64,000 nt of DNA, from contig CAKMRJ010005523.1 of NCBI GenBank assembly GCA_928212115.1, forward strand, positions 100,241,949-100,305,948, read 5' to 3'. The notes under the pieces are model-generated. The model searched no databases, was not told the origin of the DNA, and was given only the letters and a program-made list of their open reading frames with translations. Positions 13,633-23,202 of the stretch are shown piece after piece; the stretch's first letter is position 1; each line of letters starts with the position of its first letter. The position numbers and the translations under genes were made by a program. The DNA is from Lactuca virosa. Its lineage: Eukaryota; Streptophyta; Magnoliopsida; Asterales; Asteraceae.

Positions 13633-13997
13633 CTGGGCCTTGGCCACTGCATCAGACCGAAGTCCGGGACTAACCAGGGCCTTGCCCTCTGCATCGGACC
13701 GAAGTCCGGAAACTGCATCGGACCAAAGTCCGGAACTAACCAGGGCCTTGCCCTTTGCATCGGACCGAAATCCGGAAACTGCATCGGACCGAAGTCTGGA
13801 ACTAATCAGGGCCTTGCCCTCTGCATCGGATCGAAGTCCGGAACTGACTGAACATAGCATAACATAATCATAACCACTAGCATAAACACAGATACTGCAT
13901 ACTGCATCGGACCGAAGCCCGAAACACATAACACAAAGACATGCTTGAATCACAAAGAAATCAAGCACACTGAACTACTGTATCAAACCGAAGTTCG
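13633..13997 (-). repeat. Tandem hairpin array in B 3' LTR
   Basis: Repeats of GCATCGGACCGAAGTCCGG alternate with CAGGGCCTTGCCCT. On the element's sense (minus) strand the first folds as CGGAC-UUCG-GUCCG, a stem closed over a UUCG loop. The second folds as AGGGC-AAG-GCCCT. About eight copies of the first type are visible. Several variants keep pairing through wobble or paired changes, for example CGAAC-UUCG-GUUUG near 13985. Confidence 0.9.
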
Positions 13998-15225
13998 GAA
14001 TTGACTGCTAACTAAACGGGCCGGCATTGTGGCCGTAGACCCGTTCCTACTGGAAGGAAACTCACCTCGTAACGCTGGCTGCTGAGATGCTAAATCTGAA
14101 ACTGGCTAACTGCTGCTCCGGAACTCCCCGGCTACAATCCCATAAACACTAAATCAGATACTGATAACTATTTTCCGGGTAAAATGACTATTTTACCCCT
14201 GGTCAAAGTCAACTTCCTGGTTGACTCTACTCGCCGAGTCCCACTATGAACTCGCCGAGTTCCCGGACTCACACTTCTCTAACTCGCGACTCGACTCGCC
14301 GAGTCGGGACGTAGACTCGCCGAGTCCCTCTACTTCCAGATCCTTGTTCTAACTCACTGAGTCCTCTTCCACTCGCTGATTCAACTCACAACTCTAAAAT
14401 CGGAGAAATCAGGAGTTTGCGCTCCGACTCGCCGAGTCCAAGAACAACTCGTCGAGTCCTATGCATGTCCTCACTAAACAGTTGATTCTAATCGATTCCA
14501 TTGCATCCAATTCATAGATCTGAGCTTCTAGGGCCGATATAACACGTAAAGTTGCGAACTTTACGTACATGCATAGAGGTATGAAGCTAAAACACCAAAA
14601 TAAGCTAGAAATGGGAACCTAGGGTTTGGAACAAGGCCTTGCTTTGCATAAAGGTAGCTACTTTGAGCTCCTGGGGCTCAATGATGTCCATATCTATAGC
14701 TCACTACCCTAAGGGAGCTCCAATCTCGAGTTTGGACCTTGAAATGTCCCAAAAATGGCAAACAAGCATATATGAAGATCTACTAGGAAAATGAACAAGG
14801 TAGAGACTTTATTACCAGATGAAGTAGCAAATGGAAGCTAGCTTCTGGATCTCCTTCTTCTCCTTTGCACCTTCTCTCTTTCCTTCTCTTCTACACTTCC
14901 AAGAATACACCAAAACACTCAAAATTAAGAAGGAATCACTCAAACTCACCAATGGAGGCTAGGGTTTTGAGGGGGAAACATTCTAAGGGCGCTGGAGGGT
15001 GGGGTGGGGGCTATAAGGACGTTTAAATAGGGTACAAACCCTAAGGATTAGGGTTTCATCCAGACTGGCCTACTCGTCGAGTCCAGGTGCTGACTCGCCG
15101 AGTAGATCAATTAAAACCCGCGTCCAACCTGGCATCTACTCGACGAGTTAGGGCTACTACTCGCCGAGTAGCTATTTATAAAAGACATTTAATAAATTAA
15201 TACGTACAAGGAACGGGGCGTTACA

Positions 15226-15242
15226 ATTCTCCCCCACTTATC
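15226..15242 (-). other. Element B polypurine tract
   Basis: Minus-strand TAAGTGGGGGAGAAT directly upstream of the 3' LTR start TGTAACGCC. It is preceded by the pol stop codon. E and C have the same arrangement. Confidence 0.9.
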
Positions 15243-16168
15243 TTAGACTTTGTCCTCGAAGTCTGCTGTCTCTGGAAACAACGCTGGGTAGTGCTCCCTC
15301 ATCTCTTCCTTGGGCTCCCACGTCCACTCCGAACCCTTACGGTGCTGCCACTGCACCTTAACTAACTCTACTGACTTGTTCCTCAGCTTTTTCACCTTGC
15401 GATCTAGAATCGTCACTGGTCTTTCGATATAGTTAAGGCTATCGTCAACCTGAATGTCCTCCAGGGGTACCACTGCTGAATCATCTACTAAGCACTTCCG
15501 CAACTGAGAAACATGGAACGTGCTGTGGATCTGGCTGATCTCTGCTAGAAGATCTAACTGATAAGCAACCCGACCCACCCGGGCCAAAACCCTAAACGGA
15601 CCAATGAATCTGGGGCCCACCTTGACCCTCTTCCAAAATCTGATAACACCCTTCCAGGGTGACACTTTCAAGAGGACCATATCGCCCACCTAAAACTCCA
15701 AGTCCAAACGTCTCCTGTGGGCGTAACTCTTCTGCCGACTCTACGCAGTCTGCAGACTGCTACGGGCCTGCTGGATCAACTCTGTGGTCTTGACCACCAC
15801 CTCAGTGCTCCCGATGACCCTCTGACCGACCTCGCCCCAACAAATCGAGGTCCTACACTTCCTCCCGTAAAGCATATCGAAAGGAGGGCGGTCAATACTG
15901 GCATGGTAATTGTTGTTATACGAAAATTCCGCTAATGGAAGATACGTATCTCAACTGCCACCAAAATCTAGAACATATGCCCACAGCATGTCCTCGAGAG
16001 TCTGAATCGTCCTCTGGCTTTGCCCGTCCGTCTGAGGGTGGAAAGCGGTGCTGAAGTGAAGACGAGTCCTCATCTCGTCATGAAACCGCTTCCAAAACCT
16101 GGAAGTGAACCAGACGTCTCGATCTGATACTACTGATACATGCACTCCATGTCGTGCCACTACCTCGC
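15243..16168 (-). pseudogene. Element B integrase end and chromodomain
   Basis: Minus strand from about 16168: VVARHGVHVSVVSDRD, FTSRFWKRFHDEM, FHPQTDGQSQRTIQTLEDML (core end with DDE-type context). After frameshifts come GDMVLLKVSPWKGVIRF, GPRFIGPFRVLARVGRVAYQLDL (GPF/Y module), IHSTFHVSQLRKC, and KVQWQHRKGSEWTWEPKEEM (chromodomain), ending ADFEDKV-stop at the polypurine tract. Chromodomains direct integration to marked chromatin. The integrase zinc finger and first catalytic residues are missing. The upstream border near 16160-16170 fuses to protease/RT-leading sequence. At least one frameshift lies between 15700 and 15950. Confidence 0.9.
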
Positions 16169-16790
16169 ACCAGGAACCAGATCAATCCTAAACTCGATCT
16201 GTCTCTCCGGAGGTATTCCAGGAAAATCCTCTGGGAATACGTCCGGGTACTCTCGTACTATTGGCACATCGTCAACTGTCGCCTTACCCTTCTCCCGGGC
16301 ATCTATGACATAGGCGACGTACCCTGCGCAACCCTGCTGAACGTAGCGCCTCGCTCTCGCTGCTGCACACAGAATCGGTCCGCGCTGTGGCCTCTCGCCC
16401 TGAATCACTAACTCTCCCCCACTAGGAGTGCGAACCCTCACTAACTGCAGTTCACAATCAATCATTGCCCCATTGCGGCTCAACCAATCCATACCCACTA
16501 TAACCTTATTCCCTCGCAGGGGAATGGGAACCAAGTCCACTGAAAACTGTTCATCAAATAACTGCAGCGAACACGCCCTATGTACTCTCGCGACCCTGAC
16601 GGTCCTGTCATCAGCTATTTCAACCTCAAGTGGTTAATCCAGCTCCCCCGGAGCTCTGCTAAACCTCTTACTAAGCGCAAGGGAAACAAATGATCAGGTA
16701 GCCCCCGAGTCAAACAATACTGTAGCTGAAATGCCGTTCACTAAGAACGACCCTATACGAAAACATATAACCATGAGAAACAATCAATAT
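16162..16790 (-). pseudogene. Element B protease and RT lead-in
   Basis: Minus strand near 16740-16700 gives NGISATVLFDSGATWSFVS, the aspartic protease motif (DSGAT). DLVPIPLRGNKVIVGMDWLSRNGAMIDC follows (16540 onward), then VREYPDVFPEDFPGIPPERQIEFRIDLVPGA, which normally leads into RT. The RT fingers sequence expected next is absent; the reading goes into integrase instead. A stop at about 16636 splits the protease. It resembles PR of Tekay/Del elements. Confidence 0.88.
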
Positions 16791-18025
16791 CAATAAAGAG
16801 ATAAGAGGAAAATACATACCCGTCACCACATCAGGAGTCGATCGCGCCTCCTCTGCTGTCATCTGAAAAACTCTACTCTTCGCCACTGGCGCCTCACTCT
16901 GCCCTGACGGCCGTCTGTAATCCTCAAAGTAGCAGGGGCAGGTGCTGCCACCTTCGCTGCTGCTGCTAAACTCGGACTTGGGGACTTTTTATGTCCCCTC
17001 TAATTGCAATGGAAGCAAATCAGATCAGCTGCTATGGTGGTGGTAATATCTGTACAATCTATACTCATATGCCCAGTCCGGCCGCACTTATAGCAACCGG
17101 CACTACCTGCCTTGCACGCCCCATCGTGCAATCTCCCACACTTGGCACACCGACTGTGGCTCTGCTTTCCTCTAGATCTGTGATCTGATACCTTGGGCTT
17201 TTTACCCGGACTCCCTGTGCCAGATGCCGACTCTGGCTTCCTCTTCTTCTCCATCTCCAAATCTATCTATCTCTCACGAGCCCTCGTAATCATATCATCC
17301 AGCGTTTTACAGCTGGACCGGCTCACAAACTGGCGGATATCACTCCGCAACATCTCATGATAACGGGCCTTCTTCATTTCCTCATCATCTGCGTATTGAG
17401 GAACGAGAAGAGCCCTCTCCCTGAATTTGGCGGTAATCTCCGCCACTGTCTCTGTAGTCTGGGTGAGATCCTGAAACTCCCTGGCTAACTACTGCACCTC
17501 AATAACCGGTGCAAACTCGGCTCCGAACTTGGTAGTAAAATCAGCCCAGGTCATCGCATCAAGAGCTGCGTCATCTCCAATAACATGCTCGATCTCCTCC
17601 CACCAATCTCGTGCCCTGTCCTTCATAAGACAGGATGCTAGTCTGACCTTGTCCCCCTCGAGACATCTGCTGGTGCGGAACGCATTGGCGACATCCGCCA
17701 ACCACCTGGTATTCGCAATAGGATCCCGCGCCCCATGGTAGTCTGGAGCTCCACAAGCCCGAAACTCCCTAAAGGTGAGTGTGCGCGACCCCATCATGGC
17801 CGCCACCTCATCACGGAAGGTGCTCAACCTCTCGTCCATCAGCTCTAAAATACCCTCCTTGATCGAACCGAAGATCATAGGAGTCTGCTCAAGTATGGTG
17901 CGAGTAACCTCTGAAGAGAGGAACTCCCTGGTCTGCTCATCTAGATGCTCGGCCCCCGAGCCAGATCCTGATCCCTCGTCGGCTCCTGAACTGCCGACTG
18001 CTGGCCTAGGGCGTAAAACCACCAT
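16791..18025 (-). pseudogene. Element B gag
   Basis: The ATG at 18025 is the expected gag start (MVVLRPRPAVGSS), directly after a candidate splice acceptor. Order: Gly/Ser-rich N terminus, SIKEGILELMDERL, TLTFREFRACGAPDYHG, capsid-like core with SCLMKDRARDWWEEIE and WADFTTKFGAEFAPV. After a stop near 17489 come KFRERALLVPQY, the basic stretch KKRKPES with GSPGKKPKVSDH, and zinc knuckles CAKCGRLHDGAC, CYKCGRTGHMSIDC and a truncated CFHCN. Gag builds the particle and binds RNA. In-frame stops interrupt it at about 17489 and after the last knuckle. The same organisation is seen in element E. Confidence 0.9.
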
Positions 18026-18366
18026 TCTGAAAACACATCATGACAAATGTCAGAAACACTAATATATCTCGAGGGATCGCTACTACTACAAGTTTCCTGG
18101 TCTCATCTCAGCCTTCCTTGATTCAAGTACGGATCCTCTGCTTTCAGTAGTACGAGCCCATACTACCTTCCACATCTATCCGTACTTTCCTCAAGTACCG
18201 CCTCGACTCCACCAAGTCACTTCTAATACTACTGATCTTTGCTACTCTCATCCTAGGCTTGCCCTAGGGAAATCTCTGACTCCACCCAATCCGGTCCTCG
18301 GCTGCTGAAGGCCTCCTTGTAATGCCAATTAGCCATCACCTGAATACCATCACATGTGACGAGGCT

Positions 18367-18469
18367 CAGATAATCCTTCGAGTAAAAGACTCGTCCCTAC
18401 AACGGTTAGACTCAAACAAGAGCTGCGTAATAGGGCCAAATCCAGCACTCTGAGATTATTCAACCCTGA
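18367..18469 (-). promoter_or_regulatory. Conserved leader block, element B copy
   Basis: On the minus strand it contains TTGAATAATCTCAGAG, GCCCTATTACGCAGCTCTTG, GAGTCTAACCGTTGTAGGG and CTCGAAGGATTATCTGA. Element E has the same block in its leader (30681-30776) and again near its 3' end (34128-34229). Its position between PBS and gag suits an RNA packaging or dimerisation signal, but that is inference. Confidence 0.75.
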
Positions 18470-18997
18470 TCACATGTGACGTGACGTATTCACCTAATGG
18501 CTAACTCCCATCACTCCGAGTCCTACAAAGCACAAAGCAATCAACATTCGGACACAGGAAACTACTCAAGCGAATCTATCCTCATAACGAGAAACTGTAC
18601 TAGGATACAATGCTAAGCTCATACTATCAGGCATAACCTAAATAGGCTACCCTACTACTGTCTACTCAATACTAGCATGCAATTCTAATAAAGTTGAAAC
18701 ACATATAGCAGGCACATAAGGCATCCTCCTAGATCCTTAGTCCTATTCTAGCATGTTGTTCTACTGAAACTGAAACTGATAATCATAATATAAACTTGTA
18801 TGGGTAATTTGGGAGTACTTACTTGAGCTCGGCTGATCGCATGCACCACACCCTTTTCCTTTTCTGAAAACTCTTTTCTTTTTAAGTTCCTTTTTCAAAA
18901 ATTCTTTCGAAAACATTTTTCTGTTGAAAATCTTTTACCATTTCCTTAGTTTGATTCCAGTCATACCCGAAAGTGTGCCTGAATCTCTCAAACCAAG

Positions 18998-19009
18998 GCT
19001 CTGATACCA
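18998..19009 (-). other. Element B primer-binding site (initiator tRNA-Met)
   Basis: Minus-strand TGGTATCAGAGC lies a few bases after the 5' LTR end. It is complementary to the 3' end of initiator tRNA-Met, the usual primer for this class. Confidence 0.95.
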
Positions 19010-19245
19010 ACTTGTAACATCCCAAAAATACAACCCAAAAATTTTCGTTTGAAAACTTTACTAAACCATAATATCAAATATTAAAAGATAAATCCATGGA
19101 TCACGCGTCTCAAAATGTCATAATAAGTTTATCAAATCAACTGATGTCAAAACATATCAAAATATCCGAATAAAACTCCCAGGACAAACTGAAGCTGTGG
19201 TGTGTGCCATGCCATCATCCCGAGCTCTTCCCCTTACTAGCGGAA

Positions 19246-19298
19246 GTACCTGAAACCAAAAACTGAAACTGTAAGCAGAAAGCTTAGTGAGCTCCCCC
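19246..19298 (-). promoter_or_regulatory. Conserved Tekay-type LTR core, B 5' LTR
   Basis: Same block as in the 3' LTR: minus-strand GAGCTCACTAAGCTTTC, TGCTTACAGTTTC and GGTTTCAGGTACTTCC. It aligns with cores in C (21970-22025) and E (29874-29930). Confidence 0.75.
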
Positions 19299-19336
19299 AA
19301 ACTACACATACCATACAATAACATATAAAGCAACTA

Positions 19337-19728
19337 CTGGGCCTTGCCCACTGCATCGGACCGAAGTCCGGAAACTGCATCGGACCGATGTCCGGGACTA
19401 ACCAGGGCCTTGCCCTCTGCATCGGACCGAAGTCCGGAAACAGCATCGGATCAAAGTCCGGAACTAACCAGGGCCTTGCCCTCTGCACCAAACTGAAATC
19501 TGGAAACTGCATCGGACCGAAGTCCGGAACTAACCAGGGCCTTGCCATCTGCATCGGACCGAAGTCCGGAACTGACTGAACATAGCATAGCATAATCATA
19601 ACTACTAGCATAAACACATATACTGCATACTGCATCGGACCGAAGCCCGGAACACATAACACAAAGACATGCTTGTATCACAAAGACATCAAGAACACTG
19701 AACTACTGTATCAGACCGAAGTCCGGAA
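19337..19728 (-). repeat. Tandem hairpin array in B 5' LTR
   Basis: Second copy of the alternating hairpin array, with a different number and order of units from the 3' LTR copy. Units were therefore gained or lost after or during insertion. The CGGAC-UUCG-GUCCG form predominates on the sense strand. Confidence 0.9.
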
Positions 19729-20750
19729 CTGACTGCTAACTAAACGGGTCGGCATTGTGGCCGTAGACCCGTTCCTACTAGAAGGAAACTCACCTCGTAA
19801 CGCTGGCTGCTGAGATGCTAAATCTGAAACTGGCTGACTGCTGCTCCGGAACTCCCCGACTACAATCCCATAAACACTAAATCAGATACTGATAACTGTT
19901 TTCAGGGTAAAATGACTATTTTACCCCTGGTCAAAGTCAACTTCCTGGTTGACTCTACTCGCCGAGTCCCACTATGAACTCGTCGAGTTCCCGGACTCAC
20001 ACTTCTCTAACTCGCGACTCGACTCGCCGAGTCGGGACGTAGACTCGCCTAGTCCCTCTACTTCCAGATCCTTGTTCTAACTCACTGAGTCCTCTTCTAC
20101 TCACTGATTCAACTCACAACTCTAAAATCGGAGAAATCAGGAGTTTGCGCTCCGACTCGCCGAGTCCAAGAACAACTCGTCGAGTCCTATGCATGTCCTC
20201 ACTAGACAGTTGATTCTAATCGAATCCAGTGCATCCATGTCATAGATCTGAGCTTTTAGGGCCGATATAACACGTAAAGTTGCGAACTTTACGTACATGC
20301 ATAGAGGTATGAAGCTAAAACACCAAAATAAGATAGAAATGGGAACCTAGGGTTTGGAACAAGGCCTTGCTTTGCATAAAGGTAGCTACTTTGAGCTCCT
20401 GGGGCTCAGTGATGTCTAGATCTATAGCTCACTACCCTAAGGGAGCTCCAATCTCGAGTTTGGACCTTGAAATGTCCCAAAAATGGCAAAACAAGCATAT
20501 ATGAAGATCTACAAGGAAAATGAACAAGGTAGAGGCTTTATTACCAGATGAAGTAGCAAATGGAAGCTAGCTTCTGGATCTCCTTCTTCTCCTTTGCACC
20601 TTCTCTCTTTCCTTCTCTTCTACACTTCCAAGAATACACCAAATCACTCAAAATCAAGAAGGAATCACTCAAACTCACCAATGGAGGCTAGGGTTTTGAG
20701 GGGGAAACGCTCTAAGGGTGTTGGAGGCTGGGATGGGGGTTATAAGGACG

Positions 20751-20759
20751 TTTAAATAA
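20751..20759 (-). promoter_or_regulatory. Candidate TATA box, element B 5' LTR
   Basis: Minus-strand CTTATTTAAAC sits about 200 bp into the LTR, downstream of a palindrome-rich part and upstream of a CCCTCAAAACCCTAGCC stretch. The 3' LTR has CTATTTAAAC at the equivalent place (about 15023). Position and sequence suit a promoter; no start site was determined. Confidence 0.45.
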
Positions 20760-20954
20760 GGTACAAACCCTAAGGATTAGGGTTTCATCCAGACTGGCCA
20801 ACTCGTCGAGTCCAGGCGCGGACTCGCCGAGTAGATCACTTAAAACCCGCGTCCAACCTGGCATCTACTCGACGAGTTAGGGCTACTACTCGCCGAGTAG
20901 CTCTTTATAAAAGACATTTAATAAATTAATATGTACCAGGAACGGGGCGTTACA

Positions 20955-20959
20955 ACATT
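20955..20959. repeat. Target-site duplication of element B, right
   Basis: ACATT directly after the TTACA end of element B, matching 13304-13308. Confidence 0.93.
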
Positions 20960-21330
20960 GGCAATGTTGAAGTAACTTGTGATGTCGTTAACTTCGTCGA
21001 GATGCTAGTAGGCATCTTCATGATAATTCCCGTAGAAATGGATGTCTTTCAACATAGCAAGTATGTGCCCTTGTAGCTCGAAGTTAGTGGTGTTTGGAAT
21101 TTAGGGTTGCACATGACCCAACCTGTTATCTCCCATCATTTTCTTGTATTCCTCCACGGTCATTTCCATAATGTCAGCCATCTCATCTTCTGGTTCGTTG
21201 TCTTTTTTAGATTCTGAATCGGTCATGTACTCGCTTTCTACTCTGTTCGGTTTTACTTTTTGGCTCGTCTTTTCCTTTTCTCCTTTCTTTGTTGCTTTTG
21301 CGAAAAATAGACTCGGGATCTTTCAAGCCT
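20960..21330 (-). pseudogene. Element A gag, N-terminal segment
   Basis: Continuation of element A gag on the far side of the B insertion. The minus strand near 21090-20960 reads FELQGHILAMLKDIHFYGN, HEDAYQHLDEVNDITSYFN, the Athila gag capsid start, which leads without gap into the 13303-13078 segment once B and one duplicate are removed. Further N-terminal (about 21330-21200) is a basic region with KDPESIFRKSNKERRKRKDE. Stops and a frameshift separate the two parts. Confidence 0.8.
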
Positions 21331-21517
21331 GGTAGTGTAGTAGATGAAGATGCTAGGGTCATCAACTAACTACAAGAAAACATAAAACAAACACGTAAAA
21401 AGAAAAAAAACAATAAAAAAAACTAAACTGTCTGAACGAAACAAATGTAACTTTATGTGAAATAATTTCACACAAAGGATAGAGAACAAATAGCAGATAA
21501 AATTAACTAAAATTAAG
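21331..21517 (-). other. Element A leader between PBS and gag
   Basis: AT-rich non-coding stretch, with no ORF of note. No splice-site pair was identified. Confidence 0.55.
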
Positions 21518-21541
21518 TCGTTCCCTGGCAACTGCGCCAAA
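21518..21541 (-). other. Element A primer-binding site
   Basis: Minus-strand TTGGCGCAGTTGCCAGGGAA matches the Athila consensus TGGCGCCGTTGCCGGGGA (tRNA-Asp type, from memory). It lies about 10 bases after the 5' LTR end at 21551. Confidence 0.88.
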
Positions 21542-21550
21542 AACTTAATA

Positions 21551-21792
21551 TGTAATATAAGTACTAGTTTTAAACCAACTAATCTAGACTAACAAACATA
21601 AATAGGCAGTTTACGTAATCGATTAATAGGATAGTTCAGGTAAGTCGGTATTGAACACAGGTAACGGAAATAAAAGCTAAAAATTATCTACTAAAGTTAT
21701 CTAAGCAAATTAAGCAAATAAACAGGTTTTTTTTAGTTTTGCAGATCTAGAAACTTAAAAGCAATTAGCAAGGAAATATTTTAGCCTAAAGA
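21551..21792 (-). repeat. Element A 5' LTR, truncated
   Basis: Matches 4034 to about 4280 of the 3' LTR. Only the last 242 bases remain, because element C begins at 21793 and the rest of the LTR is not found to the right. Confidence 0.88.
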
Positions 21793-22333
21793 TGTAACAT
21801 CCCAAAAACAGTGCTAAATTAAAAAAAACAATAGTTTCATCCATTAAATATCTCCAAGACAATAACCAAGTACAATATCAAAATATATGAGTACAAATAT
21901 CAAAAATTTCGGAAATAATGAGGGGAGGATGTTGTCTCATCACGTCGGGCCCTTCCCTTTTGTACCGGAAGTACCTGAAACCATAAGAAATAAACTGTAA
22001 GCACAAGGCTTAGTGAGTTTCCCCAAAGTACCATATGCCAAACATACAACTAGGCCTAACCCTGGGGCGTATTCCAACCCGATACCCAAATATAGGCCTA
22101 GCCCTGGGGCCAACCCTAGGGTTTCTTCCAACCCATCATATACGCATGGGCCCAGCCCTAGGGCCTACCCATGGGATCTATTTCAACCCAAATCATACAA
22201 ACATGTAAGAGTCACATAATAAATAGCATACAATATAACACCATAGTAGGTCGTCATGGGTTCCTTCGACCCACAAGCATAATGAGAAGACTCACCTCTA
22301 ACTAAAGATAACCTGAAATAACCGGTTATTACA
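21793..22333 (-). repeat. Element C 3' LTR
   Basis: Plus-strand ends TGTAACATCC and GGTTATTACA, giving TG...CA. It is 541 bp. It contains the core shared with B and E (21970-22025) and, beyond it, a group of inverted repeats at about 22044-22192 built from GCCCTAGGGC- and CCCATGGG-like strings. Confidence 0.85.
21970..22025 (-). promoter_or_regulatory. Conserved Tekay-type LTR core, element C
   Basis: Minus strand GGGGAAACTCACTAAGCCTT, GTGCTTACAGTTTATT and GGTTTCAGGTACTTCC. This is the clearest copy outside B and E, and it shows that the block is kept while flanking LTR sequence differs. Confidence 0.75.
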
Positions 22334-22343
22334 ACTAGCATTC

Positions 22344-22363
22344 CAAAGCTCCCCCACTTAAAG
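22344..22363 (-). other. Element C polypurine tract
   Basis: Minus-strand AAGTGGGGGAGCTTTGGAAT lies about 10 bases upstream of the 3' LTR start, the same arrangement as in B and E. Confidence 0.75.
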
Positions 22364-23202
22364 TAGACTTCGCCATCGATGTCCGCTACTACAAACAAGT
22401 CTTGGTAGTGCTACTCCATCTCATCCTCCGGCTCCCACGTCCACTAAGAGCCTTTTCAATGTTGCCATTGCACCTTCACCAGGTTCACCACTTTGTTGAA
22501 CAGAGTCTTGGTCTTCTTGTCAAGAATCGTAATCGGCCTCTCAACATAGTTCAGGCGCTCATCGACCTGAATATCATCCAAAGGAATCACCACAGAATCA
22601 TCGGGTACACAATCCCGCAACTGAGAGATATGGAAGGTGTTGTGGATCTGACTGAGTTCATCAGGCTAATCCATTCGGTATGAAACCTTGACCACCTGGG
22701 TGGTAATCCTAAGGGGACCAATAAACCGGGGCCCAGCTAGTCTCGCTTCCGAAACCGGATAACACCTTTCCTAGGTGACGCCTTCAGAAGCACCAACTCC
22801 CCCACCAGAAACTTGAGGACTGTACATTACCGGTCTGCATAACTCTTCTTCCGACTTTATGCGACTCGCAACCTGTCGCACACCTGTTGAATCAACTCAG
22901 TGGTCTTGAGCACCACTTCAGTACTTCCCATGACCCGATGCCTGACCTTGCCCCAATGAATTGAGGTCCTACACCTCCTCCTATACAACATCTTGAAGGG
23001 TGGTCGATTAATACTGGCATGTTAACTGTTGTTGTGGGAAAACTCTGCCATTGGAAGGTAAGTATCCCAACTCCTTCCAATGTCTAACATGCATGCCCAC
23101 AACATATCTTCGAGCGTTTGAATCGTCCGCTCACTCTATCCATTGATCTGGAGGTGGTATGTCGTACTAAAATGTAGTTGTATACCCAACACCTCATGAA
23201 AC
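22364..23202 (-). pseudogene. Element C integrase end and chromodomain
   Basis: Minus strand from the right: LHFSTTYH and SERTIQTLEDML (integrase core end), then NNS and MLYRRRCRTSIHWGKV, GSTEVVLKTTELIQQV, and nearer the LTR a chromodomain with WTWEPEDEM and HYQDLF. Multiple stops and frameshifts. Domain order and wording match B, so this is the same lineage. The left part of integrase was removed where D inserted. Confidence 0.82.

Larger units (their letters stand above)
13309..15225 (-). repeat. Element B 3' LTR
   Basis: Plus-strand ends TGTAACATCC and GGGGCGTTACA. It is nearly identical to 19013-20954. It contains, in minus-strand order, an ACTCGCCGAGT palindrome-rich upstream part, a TTTAAATAG TATA-like site near 15023, a hairpin array (13633-13997) and a conserved core (13541-13594). 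Confidence 0.95.
18026..19012 (-). other. Element B leader (PBS to gag)
   Basis: About 990 nt without ORFs. On the minus strand it holds the PBS (19009-18998), a GTAAGT donor-like site in CTCAAGTAAGT (18822-18817), a conserved block (18469-18367) shared with element E, and an acceptor-like TTTTCAG just upstream of the gag ATG. The donor to acceptor distance is 796 nt. In E the equivalent distance is 799 nt. Confidence 0.75.
13309..20954 (-). mobile_element. Element B: Tekay-like Ty3/gypsy chromovirus, internally deleted
   Basis: Complete-ended minus-strand element of 7,646 bp, flanked by the five-base duplication ACATT and inserted in the gag of element A. LTRs are 13309-15225 (3') and 19013-20954 (5'). 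The PBS matches initiator tRNA-Met (TGGTATCAGAGC) and a polypurine tract abuts the 3' LTR. Order on the minus strand: leader, gag with zinc knuckles, protease, a few RT-leading residues, then integrase core end, GPF/Y and chromodomain. RT, RNase H and the N-terminal half of integrase are absent because of one deletion near 16160. The first 235 aligned bases of the two LTRs differ at about four positions by eye, so this is a fairly recent insertion. It cannot move without helper enzymes. Confidence 0.93.
19013..20954 (-). repeat. Element B 5' LTR
   Basis: A 1,942 bp copy of the 13309-15225 LTR. It drives transcription leftward. A hairpin array lies at about 19337-19728 and the conserved core at 19246-19298. 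ACTCGCCGAGT palindromes cluster at 19950-20190 and 20800-20905. Confidence 0.95.
4034..21792 (-). mobile_element. Element A: Athila-like Ty3/gypsy retrotransposon, defective
   Basis: Minus-strand element. Reading right to left it has a truncated 5' LTR (21551-21792), a primer-binding site complementary to tRNA-Asp type (TGGCGCAGTTGCCAGGGAAC on the minus strand), gag, protease, RT, integrase end, env-like ORF, polypurine tract and 3' LTR (4034-5510). The gag is split by insertion of element B. Without B it spans about 10 kb, within the usual Athila range. Coding parts carry stops, frameshifts, mutated catalytic residues and a deletion that removes RNase H and most of integrase. The 5' LTR is cut after 242 bp by element C. 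The lineage rests on the PBS, the gag zinc knuckle CDNCGGPHLTKEC, the RT sequence and the env-position ORF. Confidence 0.85.
21793..23202 (-). mobile_element. Element C: Tekay-like Ty3/gypsy fragment
   Basis: Minus-strand element keeping its 3' LTR (21793-22333), polypurine tract and the integrase/chromodomain end. It is cut at 23202 by insertion of element D; the remainder is not seen elsewhere in the window. It lies inside the 5' LTR of element A. Its integrase and chromodomain resemble those of B, but the LTR is much shorter (541 bp). Confidence 0.85.

Noticed and set aside
13533..13968. Repeat protein with FGPMQRARPWLVPD-like units in element B LTR
   Set aside because: The frame runs through the LTR hairpin array; the repeat is at RNA/DNA level, the frame differs between the two LTRs and there is no coding context.
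22402..22683. 93-codon plus-strand frame
   Set aside because: Antisense shadow of the chromodomain/integrase of element C.
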